Source of the DNA: Muribaculaceae bacterium
GTDB taxonomy: Bacteria > Bacillota > Clostridia > Lachnospirales > Lachnospiraceae
Assembly: GCA_023666425.1 (NCBI GenBank)
Contig: JAMPCA010000010.1
Span: forward strand, 1-62,439
DNA length: 62,439 bases
Reading direction: 5' to 3'
The first letter of the stretch is position 1. Each line of letters opens with the position of its first letter. The position numbers were made by a program, and so were the translations under genes. The notes beneath the pieces were generated by a model. The model did no database searches, was not told the origin of the DNA, and saw only the letters and a program-made list of their open reading frames with translations. Shown here in pieces: positions 8,830 to 17,126 of this stretch.

Positions 8830-9024
8830 ATGGAATACAAAAATTCTCTGCTCAAAGGCACCGACGCCGACCCCTTTCCGAAAATGCGCGTAGATGAGAC
8901 AGACGACCCGGAAATCCCCGCAATCCGGCAGAAAAGTCTCTACAATCACAACGATAAGGCGCGCTGCGACAACAACCAGTTTTTTGAAAAGCGCAGCAAT
9001 CCCTTAAGCAGCAAGGGAAATTAG
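8830..9024 (+). CDS. Small unknown protein next to the CIS operon
   Basis: A 64-residue, strongly polar protein rich in Asp, Asn, Lys and Arg. GGGAGGACATT directly before the ATG is a good ribosome site, supporting a real gene. There is no signal peptide, membrane segment or known motif. It is convergent with the last gene of the injection-system operon and divergent from the HD-GYP regulator. Function unknown. Confidence 0.6.
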   Translation: MEYKNSLLKGTDADPFPKMRVDETDDPEIPAIRQKSLYNHNDKARCDNNQFFEKRSNPLSSKGN

Positions 9025-9067
9025 CACAGACAGCCGGAGGAATCCCCGGCACAGAAACCTTATTCAT

Positions 9068-9097
9068 CTCCGGGAGCGGGTTTATCCGCTCCCGGTC
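9068..9097. terminator. Hairpin between convergent genes
   Basis: A 10-bp perfect GC-rich stem (9070-9079 with 9086-9095) lies between the small plus-strand gene and the end of the injection-system operon. No T-run follows on either strand, so it may protect RNA ends rather than terminate on its own. Confidence 0.4.
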
Positions 9098-9106
9098 TGA
9101 TTCGCC

Positions 9107-9472
9107 CTACCCGCTCCCGATCCGGTCTGCCTCCCTCTCCAGCCTCTCATCCGTGTTCACGGGCTTCCCCTGAATCATCGTATCTGCATGTACCTTCCCA
9201 AGCTTCTGCTGCACCACATGTCCCAGCTCGTGCCCCAGATAACGTTCCTGCCCCGGTCCGACATAGACCTGATTTCCCTGCGTGTAAGCCAGCGCGTTAA
9301 GCCCTGACGGCTTCGCGGAATTGTAGTGCACCTGCACATCGTCAAGGGACAGACCGCTCCTTTTCTCTATGCGTTCCCTGAGCCGGGAGGGAATTCCCGT
9401 GCGGTTTTCTTTATCTGCTTTTGGCCTTTTCACGGCCTCCTGCCCCGCCTGCTTTCTCTCATAATCAAACAT
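9107..9472 (-). CDS. eCIS-associated DUF4157 protein
   Basis: The 121-residue protein has the DUF4157 core: SLDDVQVHYNSAKPSGLNA, a short strand pair, and a zinc-protease-like HELGH motif in RYLGHELGHVVQQ, around residues 80-92, with a later EREAD motif. DUF4157 proteins are a hallmark of extracellular contractile injection systems and are thought to process or accompany cargo. It is the last gene of the operon, 18 bases after the candidate cargo gene, and starts 9 bases after AAGGAGG. Whether it cuts peptide is inferred from the intact HExxH only. Confidence 0.88.
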   Translation of the reverse strand: MFDYERKQAGQEAVKRPKADKENRTGIPSRLRERIEKRSGLSLDDVQVHYNSAKPSGLNALAYTQGNQVYVGPGQERYLGHELGHVVQQKLGKVHADTMIQGKPVNTDERLEREADRIGSG

Positions 9473-9490
9473 AATCTGCTCCCTCCTTCG

Positions 9491-11359
9491 TCAGAATGAG
9501 TTCCTGCGCTGCCTGCGTCCTATGCGCCCCGGCACGGCAGCCGGAGTGGCTCCTGCCGTTGTAGTGCCAGCGGCAGGCGTATGATGCGGCACTGCCGTAT
9601 ATTCCGCGCCATGGATTGTGTTCATCAGCATTCCCACCTCCCTCGCCACTACCGACCATTTATTGGGCAAAACCTTATCCTTAAGTTTCCGCAGCTCTAA
9701 AATCGCGCCCTCCACATCCTCACCATCTTTTTGGCGGTCGATCTGCGTGGATCTTGTAACATGAAAGCGTCTCATACACCTTTGCTTATACGCATCGCTG
9801 CTTTCATTCTCCAGCTCATAATTGAGAATATCCGTTCTTCTTTCCAGCATTCCCTTCCGCCATTCCCCCAGCGTAACCTTCCCCTCCTTATCTCTTTCAA
9901 TGAGTGCGTCATCGGGATAGCACGATAAATAATTCCATACATACCGCCTGTCCATGGGCTGTAAAAGGAGAAATAAATCAAAGAAGGAAGTTCTGCTCTT
10001 CACGGACAGCAGCGTCTTAAAATATTTCTGGATGACTCCGGGGCTCTCCAGCATCCCATACCAGTCCCTGATATTTTTATCCCTGAATATGAGTGGATGA
10101 CGGACGGCGTAATCTTTCAGCCACAGATAAGCGGTATGCAGATAGGTATACTCATCCTTATTTCCTCTTACAAGCTCCGGCACGCAGGCAATCCGAACCT
10201 CCTTTGCCAGCGCCTGCATTTCCCCGACCCACCGGTTTCCTGTCTGACGCACCCTCTCCCAATCTGCAATGAGCTCCCGCGCGGCCTCCCGAAGCGCCTC
10301 TCTTCTCTCCGCAAAATCCTCCCCGGGCAGGATTTCCCTTTGCTGGCGCAGAAGGCTCCATGCCGCATTGATCTCCTCCCTTTTTTGCCCGATCTCCTGC
10401 GTCTTAAGCAAAAGCAGCTCCGCCATTTTGCCGTCCCCGAAGAAAAAGTGCGCCATTTGAACAAGAAGCCTTGCCCTTTCTATATTCGGCGCAAACGCTT
10501 CCTCCAGCAAATCTCCTCCTCCAGTGAACGCGGTCAGGGCGTCGGCCTTGCTTACCCTGTCATTGACCGCGCCGATGAAGCCGCGCATCGCATTCTCTGC
10601 TTTCTGATTATGGCTTGCCGCCCGAATGCTCTCCTCCACCAGCTCTATAAATGCCTTGCATTTATCCGGCTCCTGTATTCCCTGCGCGTGTGCCAGCGAC
10701 CAGTCCACCCCGCCCTCAATCTCGCGCAGCTGCCTTCTGGAAACGCCCGCAGTTGGGACGTCCTGATAAAGCAAATTTCCCTTCCCCGCACGAACTATTC
10801 TGTGTATCAGCTCCGGTATTTTTTCGAGAGCCACGCCGACCGTAGCCTGCGGATGCGCCGTCTGCTCTCCCAGCCTATTTATATAATAGCATTCGCCGCC
10901 CCTTCTCACCTTGTAGTAATCGACTCCCACCTTTGCATCTGCATAATCCGGCGGATTATCCAGAAGCTCCTGGTGACTGTTTCCCGCATCCCCTGCGGCT
11001 TTTATCATGGCGGCCAGTCGAATCTCATCCGCCTCGTCAAACGCATTCGTGACATACTCCAGATCCGTGCCGTCGGTGGTAATCTCATACCCCCTGCGCT
11101 TCGCCAGTGTGACCCGCTCCGCCGAAACGAGCAGCTCTCCTGCCCTTTTCGGCTCTTCCGACCGTCCCGCCGAGGCGAACAGCTTATCGACGATCCTCTC
11201 CCTCTCTGCCATATCTCTGCCGGATCTTAACTTTTTGATATTCCATTTCCCCTTGTAGGTCTGGAATTCCAGCCCCACCTTTCTCTGTACCGGCATCTGC
11301 CGTTTTTCGCCGCACTCTCCCTTTTCCTTCCGCTTCCGTTCCTCCTTCATGCCATACAT
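9491..11359 (-). CDS. Candidate CIS cargo/effector protein
   Basis: A 622-residue protein with no membrane segment or signal peptide. After a very basic leader the sequence has PVQRKVGLEFQTYKG (about residues 23-37), and near residues 90-105 YEITTDGTDLEYVTN. A GxEF strand followed by D-G-x3-E-(Y/F)-V-T resembles the metal-binding core of amidoligase/glutamine-synthetase-like folds seen in eCIS-linked proteins; this is a weak inference. The remaining 450 residues are mostly helical and unrecognised; the last 40 are low-complexity (Ala, Thr, Pro, Gly) and then basic. Start chosen at 11359 because AAGGAGG is 7 bases upstream. Its position before DUF4157 suggests a toxin, but a structural role is not excluded. 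Confidence 0.55.
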   Translation of the reverse strand: MYGMKEERKRKEKGECGEKRQMPVQRKVGLEFQTYKGKWNIKKLRSGRDMAERERIVDKLFASAGRSEEPKRAGELLVSAERVTLAKRRGYEITTDGTDLEYVTNAFDEADEIRLAAMIKAAGDAGNSHQELLDNPPDYADAKVGVDYYKVRRGGECYYINRLGEQTAHPQATVGVALEKIPELIHRIVRAGKGNLLYQDVPTAGVSRRQLREIEGGVDWSLAHAQGIQEPDKCKAFIELVEESIRAASHNQKAENAMRGFIGAVNDRVSKADALTAFTGGGDLLEEAFAPNIERARLLVQMAHFFFGDGKMAELLLLKTQEIGQKREEINAAWSLLRQQREILPGEDFAERREALREAARELIADWERVRQTGNRWVGEMQALAKEVRIACVPELVRGNKDEYTYLHTAYLWLKDYAVRHPLIFRDKNIRDWYGMLESPGVIQKYFKTLLSVKSRTSFFDLFLLLQPMDRRYVWNYLSCYPDDALIERDKEGKVTLGEWRKGMLERRTDILNYELENESSDAYKQRCMRRFHVTRSTQIDRQKDGEDVEGAILELRKLKDKVLPNKWSVVAREVGMLMNTIHGAEYTAVPHHTPAAGTTTAGATPAAVPGRIGRRQRRNSF

Positions 11360-11361
11360 AC

Positions 11362-13287
11362 TCACTCCTCCTTCATCAGCTCCTTATATTTCCCCCAGAA
11401 ATCCCCCGACACACTGCGCTCCAGCTTCTCATACTCCATGCGGAGCGCCCGCAGCACATGCCGCATATTTAAAGGGCAATCCTCGTGCAGAGCCGAGATA
11501 CAGGCAACCTGCACAATATTCTTGATCATGCCTCCCGTCAGCGCAAACTGCCCTGCGAGGTAGTCCAGATCCAGCTCCTCCCGCGGCAGCTCCGGCACAA
11601 GACAGCTCTCCCAGATGGCGCGGCGCTGCTCTTCTCCCGGCTCTCTGTAGCGGAGCACATACTTCATGCGCCGCAGGAACGCCTTGTCGATATTGTGGTA
11701 AAAATTGCTCGCCAGCACCACCACCCCGGAGAACTGCTCGATCCTCTGTAAAATGTAGGACACCTCCATATTGGCGTAACGGTCTTTCCCCTCCGACACC
11801 TCACTGCGCTTCCCGAAAAGGGCGTCCGCCTCATCGAAAAACAGCACCATACCGGCTTTCTCCGCGAAGTCAAAAACCCGCTCCAGATGCTTTTCCGTCT
11901 CTCCGATATACTTGTCCAGGACGCGCGACAATTCCACCTGATACAAAGGCATGCCAAGCTCCGCGGCAATGACATGGGCGGTCATGGTCTTTCCGGTTCC
12001 CGGCGCGCCCGCAAGGAGCACCGTAAGCGCGCGTCCGTAAGCATATTTATCCTTAAGTCCCCATTCCTCATAGATGCGGCAGCCCTCCAGCCCGCCCCGG
12101 ATAATCTCGCACAGCGTGCGCTTCATCTGCGGCAAAAGCATAAGCTCCGGCAGGCGCGTCTGCGGCCTGACGATCTGTCCCAGCCTCCGGCTCTCACTGT
12201 CCATGAGTTTTTCGACACAGAAGCCGGAGGGATCCCCCTCTGTCAGCACACGGCTGATCTCACTGGCATTGAGGCGATAGCGCAGGGCGCAGAGCCCCGG
12301 AGTATCCGGCAGCGCCTGCTTTTTTCCAAAGCCCGCCCACACCAGCTCCCTCTCTGCGCGGGTGAGCTCCGGCAGCTCTATGCGCGCAAGCCTGCCCGTC
12401 CGTGGAAAGATATGGACGCCGCTGTCCGTGCCAAGCATCAGGGGAATCCCCGCCCGCAAAAATACCTCCGCCACATCCCAGAGTCGGTAATCCGCCTCCC
12501 CAATTCCATAGATACAGACCGCGCTCCCGTAAAGAAAGGCATCCCTCACCACCATTTCCAGCCTCTCCCAGTCCGGCTCCCCGTCGGCAAACAGACGCAT
12601 CTTATGCACAAGCAGAAGGTCTCTGTCCATGCGTCCGGCAATATGCTTTGCAAGAAAACGCCTGCCTCCCTGCCCCGCAATCTGTAAGACCGCGCCGGAG
12701 CGCAGAAGCTCCTCCCCCTGCCCTGCGAGCGCGGCGTGTACATACATGGGTGGCAGCGCCTCACTGCAGAGAGAAAATTCCGCCCATTTTCGCAGCGCAG
12801 GATCCCCGCCGTCCTCCCCCGCGAGGTAGAAAAGCAGAGCGTCGCCTGCCTCCATGTTCGCAAAGGTAAAGGGAACGCGCGCCTCCGCCGGGAGCACAAG
12901 CCGCAGGCGCTCCCAGCACTGCAAAAGCCTGCCATGCTCCGTGTCCGGCTCCCCCGCCAGTCCGCAGGCTAAGGCGAGCGTCGCGCCAGAGCCCGTAAAA
13001 TAATTCAAATACGCCAAAAACTCAGGCACCAGTGACGCCGTAAGCGCCAGCGAAAGACCCGCCTGTATCACAGGCTCCTCCTTTTCTCCCGACAGCCTTT
13101 TCACAAGAAGCTGAAAACGCACCGCCTGCACACTCCGGCACAGCTCTGCGGGCGGCTCCTTTTCTCCCCGCCCGGCAAGGTATGCCAGATAGGGAAAACG
13201 CGCAAGGCTTTCGGTTCGCCCCGTACACTCCATGTATTCACAAGTCTCCGCGATCGTGGCGGAAAGCAGCATATCCAGATAATTCAT
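11362..13287 (-). CDS. CIS AAA+ ATPase, Afp15/Pvc15-like
   Basis: A 641-residue protein with an N-terminal helical region, a degenerate first ATPase-like domain (its P-loop position reads AGQGGRRFLAKH), and an intact C-terminal AAA+ module: Walker A GAPGTGKTMTA near residue 430, Walker B VLFFDEADALFGKR, and a sensor region ASNFYHNIDKAFLRRM. ATPases of this type are core proteins of eCIS loci and are linked to assembly or cargo loading. A TTG at 13302 is possible, but the ATG at 13287, one base after the upstream stop and preceded by AAAGGG, is preferred. It overlaps the next gene's frame, showing tight coupling. Confidence 0.9.
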   Translation of the reverse strand: MNYLDMLLSATIAETCEYMECTGRTESLARFPYLAYLAGRGEKEPPAELCRSVQAVRFQLLVKRLSGEKEEPVIQAGLSLALTASLVPEFLAYLNYFTGSGATLALACGLAGEPDTEHGRLLQCWERLRLVLPAEARVPFTFANMEAGDALLFYLAGEDGGDPALRKWAEFSLCSEALPPMYVHAALAGQGEELLRSGAVLQIAGQGGRRFLAKHIAGRMDRDLLLVHKMRLFADGEPDWERLEMVVRDAFLYGSAVCIYGIGEADYRLWDVAEVFLRAGIPLMLGTDSGVHIFPRTGRLARIELPELTRAERELVWAGFGKKQALPDTPGLCALRYRLNASEISRVLTEGDPSGFCVEKLMDSESRRLGQIVRPQTRLPELMLLPQMKRTLCEIIRGGLEGCRIYEEWGLKDKYAYGRALTVLLAGAPGTGKTMTAHVIAAELGMPLYQVELSRVLDKYIGETEKHLERVFDFAEKAGMVLFFDEADALFGKRSEVSEGKDRYANMEVSYILQRIEQFSGVVVLASNFYHNIDKAFLRRMKYVLRYREPGEEQRRAIWESCLVPELPREELDLDYLAGQFALTGGMIKNIVQVACISALHEDCPLNMRHVLRALRMEYEKLERSVSGDFWGKYKELMKEE

Positions 13288-13288
13288 T

Positions 13289-14995
13289 CTATCCCTTTCC
13301 AAGCTCCGTAAACCACACTCTCTCCTTTTCGCCCTCCTTTAACGCACGGCTGCAGAGCGCGGTATACGCTCTTGCCGCCGCATCCCTTTTGTCTGTGCGC
13401 AGCACATCAATGAATGCGTCTCTCGCCAGTGCGTAGTTTCCCTTCGTATACAGCGCGACGCCCCTTGCAAAGGACTCCATTGTGCGCTGTTTTTTCCTGC
13501 GCCGTCCGGCCGGATCCGCGTCAAACACATCATAGATTTTCTCCAGCCCTCCGCCGGAGAGGCGCATATAACCTAAAAAGCGGACATGATACCTTTCTTC
13601 AAAATCCCCAACCTCCGCCGCCGCCGTCCCCGTGATCAGAATGGAGGCATAATAGCGCCTTGCCGCGTCCTTTAAAAAGGCCACCGCCCGCGTCTGCCCG
13701 GAGATATGGATAATGCTGGCATGGGCTTCGTGCCCGGCAATTCCCACCATGACCGGCCCTTTTACGATTCCCGCCGCCAGACCTTCCCCCTCCTTCATAA
13801 GCGCCTCCCCCGCGCGGATGGCCGCCTCCAGCGCCTGCCGGACACTGACCGGAAAGCTCACATACACCGCCGCTTTTTCAAACTGCCAGACCCTGCCCTC
13901 CACGGCGAGAGCCGCCGCGACTGTCCTTGCAAACATGCGGTTGATATAGGCAAAGGTCTCCTCCGAGTCAAGCTCCGGCAGCACAGTCACCGCCCGCTCC
14001 GGCTCCATGGCAAGAATCGTCAGATCCACCATCTCCTGGTCGCCGAGGCGTATGTCCGCAATACTCTCCTTGTGGAGCAGCTCAAGCGTCTCCGGCGGGA
14101 CAAATCTCTGACACGCCCTGTTCAGTTTCTCCATCTCGCGGATATGGCCGCTGATATGCGCCGCCATACGGTTGAAGCCCTCCGTAATGTCCCCAAGCTC
14201 ATCGTTTCTGTCACACACCACGCTGACCTCCAGCTCCCCCTCCGACAGTTTCTGCACACCCTCCCGGAGATTCCGGATCGAGCGTATGATCCCGGACTGG
14301 ACAAAAGCCAGGAGAATGACTGCCTGCACAAAAAAGAGAACCGAGATGTAAACAGCCCCCGAGCCCACATAGGCGGCAATCTCCTCCGGAAGCGACCTCG
14401 TGTACTCCTCCAGCCCGAGAATGGCAACCACGCCGTCCTCCCCGCTCTCAAGCGGATAGCAGGCACAGATTTTAATATGCTCCTCCCCGCGGCCGGACAC
14501 CCACACAAACTTCTCTGTCCCCTTTGTGCGGTAGTCAGCCCCGTCGTCCGCGGCACAGGACAGTACCCTGCGGCAACAGTCCCACTCCTCTGCCCCAAAA
14601 TCCTCTACCCTCTCCCCGGCCTGCTTTCTCTCCCCCTCGATGTCCGCCGTCACCCAGAAGGCCTCCGTCTCACTGGCCGGACAGATAATAAAATAATTGT
14701 CAATCAGCTCACATTCCTCCTTAAGTCCCTGCAATTCTTCGCACATTTCATCATAAGCGCTGTCTGTCTTTCCCAAAAGCCCGTAGCTCTTCATCTGTCC
14801 GGCGTTTTCCGAGAGCGCAGACTGCATCAGGTAAGCGGCTCCCCACATGGTGTCCATATAATTGGTCGTGTGGAAATAAAAGACAAACACAGACATGGCA
14901 AAAACCGTCACAACGATCATACCGGTTCCCAGCAGGAGAAAACGAATCACAAATTTTCCCCGCAGCCCGATGCGCAGACGCCCTCTTTTTTTCAT
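13289..14995 (-). CDS. HAMP membrane receptor with degenerate cyclase domain
   Basis: 568 residues. There is a basic N-terminus, a first membrane helix (about 14-40), an extracytoplasmic sensor of about 180 residues, a second helix (about 211-235), a HAMP linker (IRSIRNLREGVQKLSEGELE), then a class III adenylate/guanylate cyclase-type domain introduced by RFVPPETLELLHKESIADI. In active enzymes the next strand carries a metal-binding Asp (FSDIRxFT); here it reads ILAMEPERA, so catalysis is doubtful. A TPR-like C-terminus (GNYALARDAFIDVL) follows. The start at 14995 has AGGAGG 6 bases upstream; a GTG at 15028 overlaps the previous stop. A membrane receptor inside an injection-system operon is unexpected. 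Confidence 0.8.
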   Translation of the reverse strand: MKKRGRLRIGLRGKFVIRFLLLGTGMIVVTVFAMSVFVFYFHTTNYMDTMWGAAYLMQSALSENAGQMKSYGLLGKTDSAYDEMCEELQGLKEECELIDNYFIICPASETEAFWVTADIEGERKQAGERVEDFGAEEWDCCRRVLSCAADDGADYRTKGTEKFVWVSGRGEEHIKICACYPLESGEDGVVAILGLEEYTRSLPEEIAAYVGSGAVYISVLFFVQAVILLAFVQSGIIRSIRNLREGVQKLSEGELEVSVVCDRNDELGDITEGFNRMAAHISGHIREMEKLNRACQRFVPPETLELLHKESIADIRLGDQEMVDLTILAMEPERAVTVLPELDSEETFAYINRMFARTVAAALAVEGRVWQFEKAAVYVSFPVSVRQALEAAIRAGEALMKEGEGLAAGIVKGPVMVGIAGHEAHASIIHISGQTRAVAFLKDAARRYYASILITGTAAAEVGDFEERYHVRFLGYMRLSGGGLEKIYDVFDADPAGRRRKKQRTMESFARGVALYTKGNYALARDAFIDVLRTDKRDAAARAYTALCSRALKEGEKERVWFTELGKG

Positions 14996-15024
14996 CTTTC
15001 CCCTCCTACGGCATACGATAGTGC

Positions 15025-15582
15025 TCACTCCACAATTGGCGCAAGCTGCAGCGATACATCGCGCACCCGCTTCACCGTGCGCACCCGCTCCGACTCAATC
15101 TCGACCGGCCCGACTTCATAAAACAGCGAGGCCTTGTAACTGTCGTCCGGCACATGGCAGATGCGCAGCTTGTCCTCCATCGGCAGATTGACCAGCTCGA
15201 TGCGGCTGCTTTTTTCCGGCTCCTTTTCCCACACAACCGCAGGCTCATCGGTAAGCGCCTGCAGGACTTTCCCGAGAATGTGCGCCTCCTCCCTTGCCTT
15301 ATCCCGGGTATCGCCATTGGAAAAAGCGGTGATCATATAGCAGAGTTCCACATAGACGGAGGGATATTTCTGCCTCTCCCTGTCCACGTCCACCATATCG
15401 TGGGACTGCAGGAGACTGCATTTTTTAATGTCATACAGCCAGACCTTCACGGAAAAATCCCCCTTCTCCTGCGGGGCGCAGAGGGCAATCTGCTCCTCAT
15501 AGGGCACGACACACGGCACCAGCGCCCTTTTTAACAGCGCAAGGAGAGCCTCCCCTGTCTGTGCGACTGCTGTGTAATCCAT
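15025..15582 (-). CDS. DUF4255 / Pvc16-type tail terminator (cap)
   Basis: A 185-residue protein of the Pvc16 N-terminal (DUF4255) type: helical start (LLALLKRALVPCVV), a KVWLYDI strand, then YVELCYMITAFS and the LGKVLQALTD helix, which match the family layout. In PVC/Afp particles this protein caps the distal end of tube and sheath. It is usually followed by a AAA+ ATPase, and here a cyclase-like receptor has been placed between them. AAAGGGG lies 7 bases before the ATG. Confidence 0.85.
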   Translation of the reverse strand: MDYTAVAQTGEALLALLKRALVPCVVPYEEQIALCAPQEKGDFSVKVWLYDIKKCSLLQSHDMVDVDRERQKYPSVYVELCYMITAFSNGDTRDKAREEAHILGKVLQALTDEPAVVWEKEPEKSSRIELVNLPMEDKLRICHVPDDSYKASLFYEVGPVEIESERVRTVKRVRDVSLQLAPIVE

Positions 15583-15585
15583 CCT

Positions 15586-17109
15586 CTATCCCCTTTCCGT
15601 CTCCTGACTGTTCTCCGGCTTCGTCTCCTGACTGTTCTCCGGCTTTGTTTCCTGACTGTTCTCCTGCTTTGTCTCCTGCTGTCTGACCACGCTGATGCGG
15701 ACGCCTTTTTTGTACACCACACTGAAAGCTTCCCCGGTCGCCGGATCGTACTCTGTCCCCGCCCCGTTGCGGATGCCCAGCAGGAATCCGCCCTCGTAGA
15801 TGCAAAAACCGTCCTCCCCGTAGAGTTTTCCCTCCCCGTCATACCGGCCAAGGCGAAAGCCTCCGATATACACGGGAAAGCCATTCCCAGCACGATAGAG
15901 ACTGCCTTCTCCCCCATACAGCCCTGACACAAAGCCTCCTTCATACAGTATGCCTTCCCCCTCGTAGAGCGTTCCCTCCCCTTCATATTCACCGGAGGCG
16001 AAGCCTCCCTCGTACAACACTCCCTTCTCCCCATAGAGCGTTCCTTCTCCTTCATATTCACCGGAGGCAAAACTTCCCTCGTACAACACTCCCTTCTCCC
16101 CATAGAGCGTTCCCTCCCCTTCATATACACCGGAGGCAAAACTTCCCTCGTACAACACTCCCTTCTCCCCATAGAGCGTTCCCTCCCCTTCATATACACC
16201 GGAGGCAAAACTTCCCTCGTACAACACTCCCTTCTCCCCATAGAGCGTTCCTTTCCCTTCATATTCACCGGAGGCAAAGCCTCCCTCGTACAGGATTCCT
16301 CCCTCTCCGTAGAGCACTCCCTCCCCCTCGTACACGCCAGCCGCGAGGCCGCCCTCATACACCAGCACATCTCCCCGGTAAATGCTGCCGCTCCCCTGCA
16401 CCGGGGCATCCTCGTCGAATGTTCCCGCAAAGAGCACCCGGCCGTCCTGCCCGTAAAGCTTCCCCTCGCCGGAGCGTTTTCCCACGGCAAAACCGCCCAC
16501 ATAGACAGGGGCGCCGCCCTCGCAGAGCACTCCCTCTCCCTCGTATTTTCCCGAAGCAAAGCCGCCCTCGTAACGCTTTACGCCGCTTTCTTCGTAGAGA
16601 ATCCCCTTCCCCTCGTACACGCCGGCCGCAAAATCTCCCTCGTACTCCGGCAGGCCGCTCTCGTAATACAGACAGCCCCGCCCCTCATAGCGATTGTTCA
16701 AAAAACCCCCTCTGTATTTCAGAAGACCGCTCCCATAGTAGAGCGCGCCCTCACCCTCATACTTTCCCGAGACAAACTCACCCTCGTAAAGCAGATTGCC
16801 GTCGTAATCATAGAGTTTTCCCATTCCCTCGATGCTTCCCCCTGAAAGCCTCCCCGAAAAAAGCAGCCGCCCGTCTCCCGGAGCCAGCAGGCGCACCTTC
16901 CCGGTATATGCATACATCTCCGGCGCATTCAACTCCATGGTTTTTGTCAAAAAATGCGACTGCACAAACGGAAGCCCGCAGAGTACTATAAAAAGTGCCG
17001 CCAGCGGAAGCAGCAGCCCGGCCACACCAAGCAGCTTTTTTGCCACCAGATAAGGACCGATGGGCACATAATTGCGCATCATTTCTAATTTTTCTTCCCG
17101 TCTGTGCAT
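15586..17109 (-). CDS. Membrane-anchored MORN-repeat protein
   Basis: 507 residues: a short basic cytoplasmic N-terminus, one membrane helix (about 27-48), then about nineteen MORN-like repeats of 22-23 residues with the pattern LYEGxFxxGxYEGxGxLY, and a polar Gln/Glu/Lys tail built from an 8-residue repeat. By the positive-inside rule the repeats face outward. MORN repeats form elongated beta platforms that bind lipid or protein. AGGAGG lies 6 bases before the ATG at 17109; a GTG at 17130 overlaps the previous stop. Five consecutive units are nearly identical in DNA (16012-16356), so copy number may vary. A possible scaffold tying the injection system to the envelope. Confidence 0.85.
   Translation of the reverse strand: MHRREEKLEMMRNYVPIGPYLVAKKLLGVAGLLLPLAALFIVLCGLPFVQSHFLTKTMELNAPEMYAYTGKVRLLAPGDGRLLFSGRLSGGSIEGMGKLYDYDGNLLYEGEFVSGKYEGEGALYYGSGLLKYRGGFLNNRYEGRGCLYYESGLPEYEGDFAAGVYEGKGILYEESGVKRYEGGFASGKYEGEGVLCEGGAPVYVGGFAVGKRSGEGKLYGQDGRVLFAGTFDEDAPVQGSGSIYRGDVLVYEGGLAAGVYEGEGVLYGEGGILYEGGFASGEYEGKGTLYGEKGVLYEGSFASGVYEGEGTLYGEKGVLYEGSFASGVYEGEGTLYGEKGVLYEGSFASGEYEGEGTLYGEKGVLYEGGFASGEYEGEGTLYEGEGILYEGGFVSGLYGGEGSLYRAGNGFPVYIGGFRLGRYDGEGKLYGEDGFCIYEGGFLLGIRNGAGTEYDPATGEAFSVVYKKGVRISVVRQQETKQENSQETKPENSQETKPENSQETERG
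15600..15671. repeat. Tandem 24-bp repeat in MORN gene 3' end
   Basis: Three 24-bp units at 15600, 15624 and 15648 encode the polar ENSQETKP octapeptide repeat at the protein's C-terminus. Few mismatches between units point to recent duplication. Confidence 0.85.
16012..16356. repeat. Tandem 69-bp MORN-coding repeat
   Basis: Units start at 16012, 16081, 16150, 16219 and 16288, exactly 69 bp apart, each encoding one 23-residue MORN unit. The middle units differ by only a few bases, far less than the outer MORN units, implying recent expansion by slippage or unequal recombination. The reading frame is preserved by any whole-unit change. Confidence 0.9.
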
Positions 17110-17126
17110 GGCCTGCCTCCTTTCCG

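Noticed and set aside
15531-16559. A 342-residue minus-strand frame over the MORN repeats
   Set aside because: It is an alternative frame of the 69-bp tandem repeats; it has no ribosome site and covers the well-supported MORN gene.
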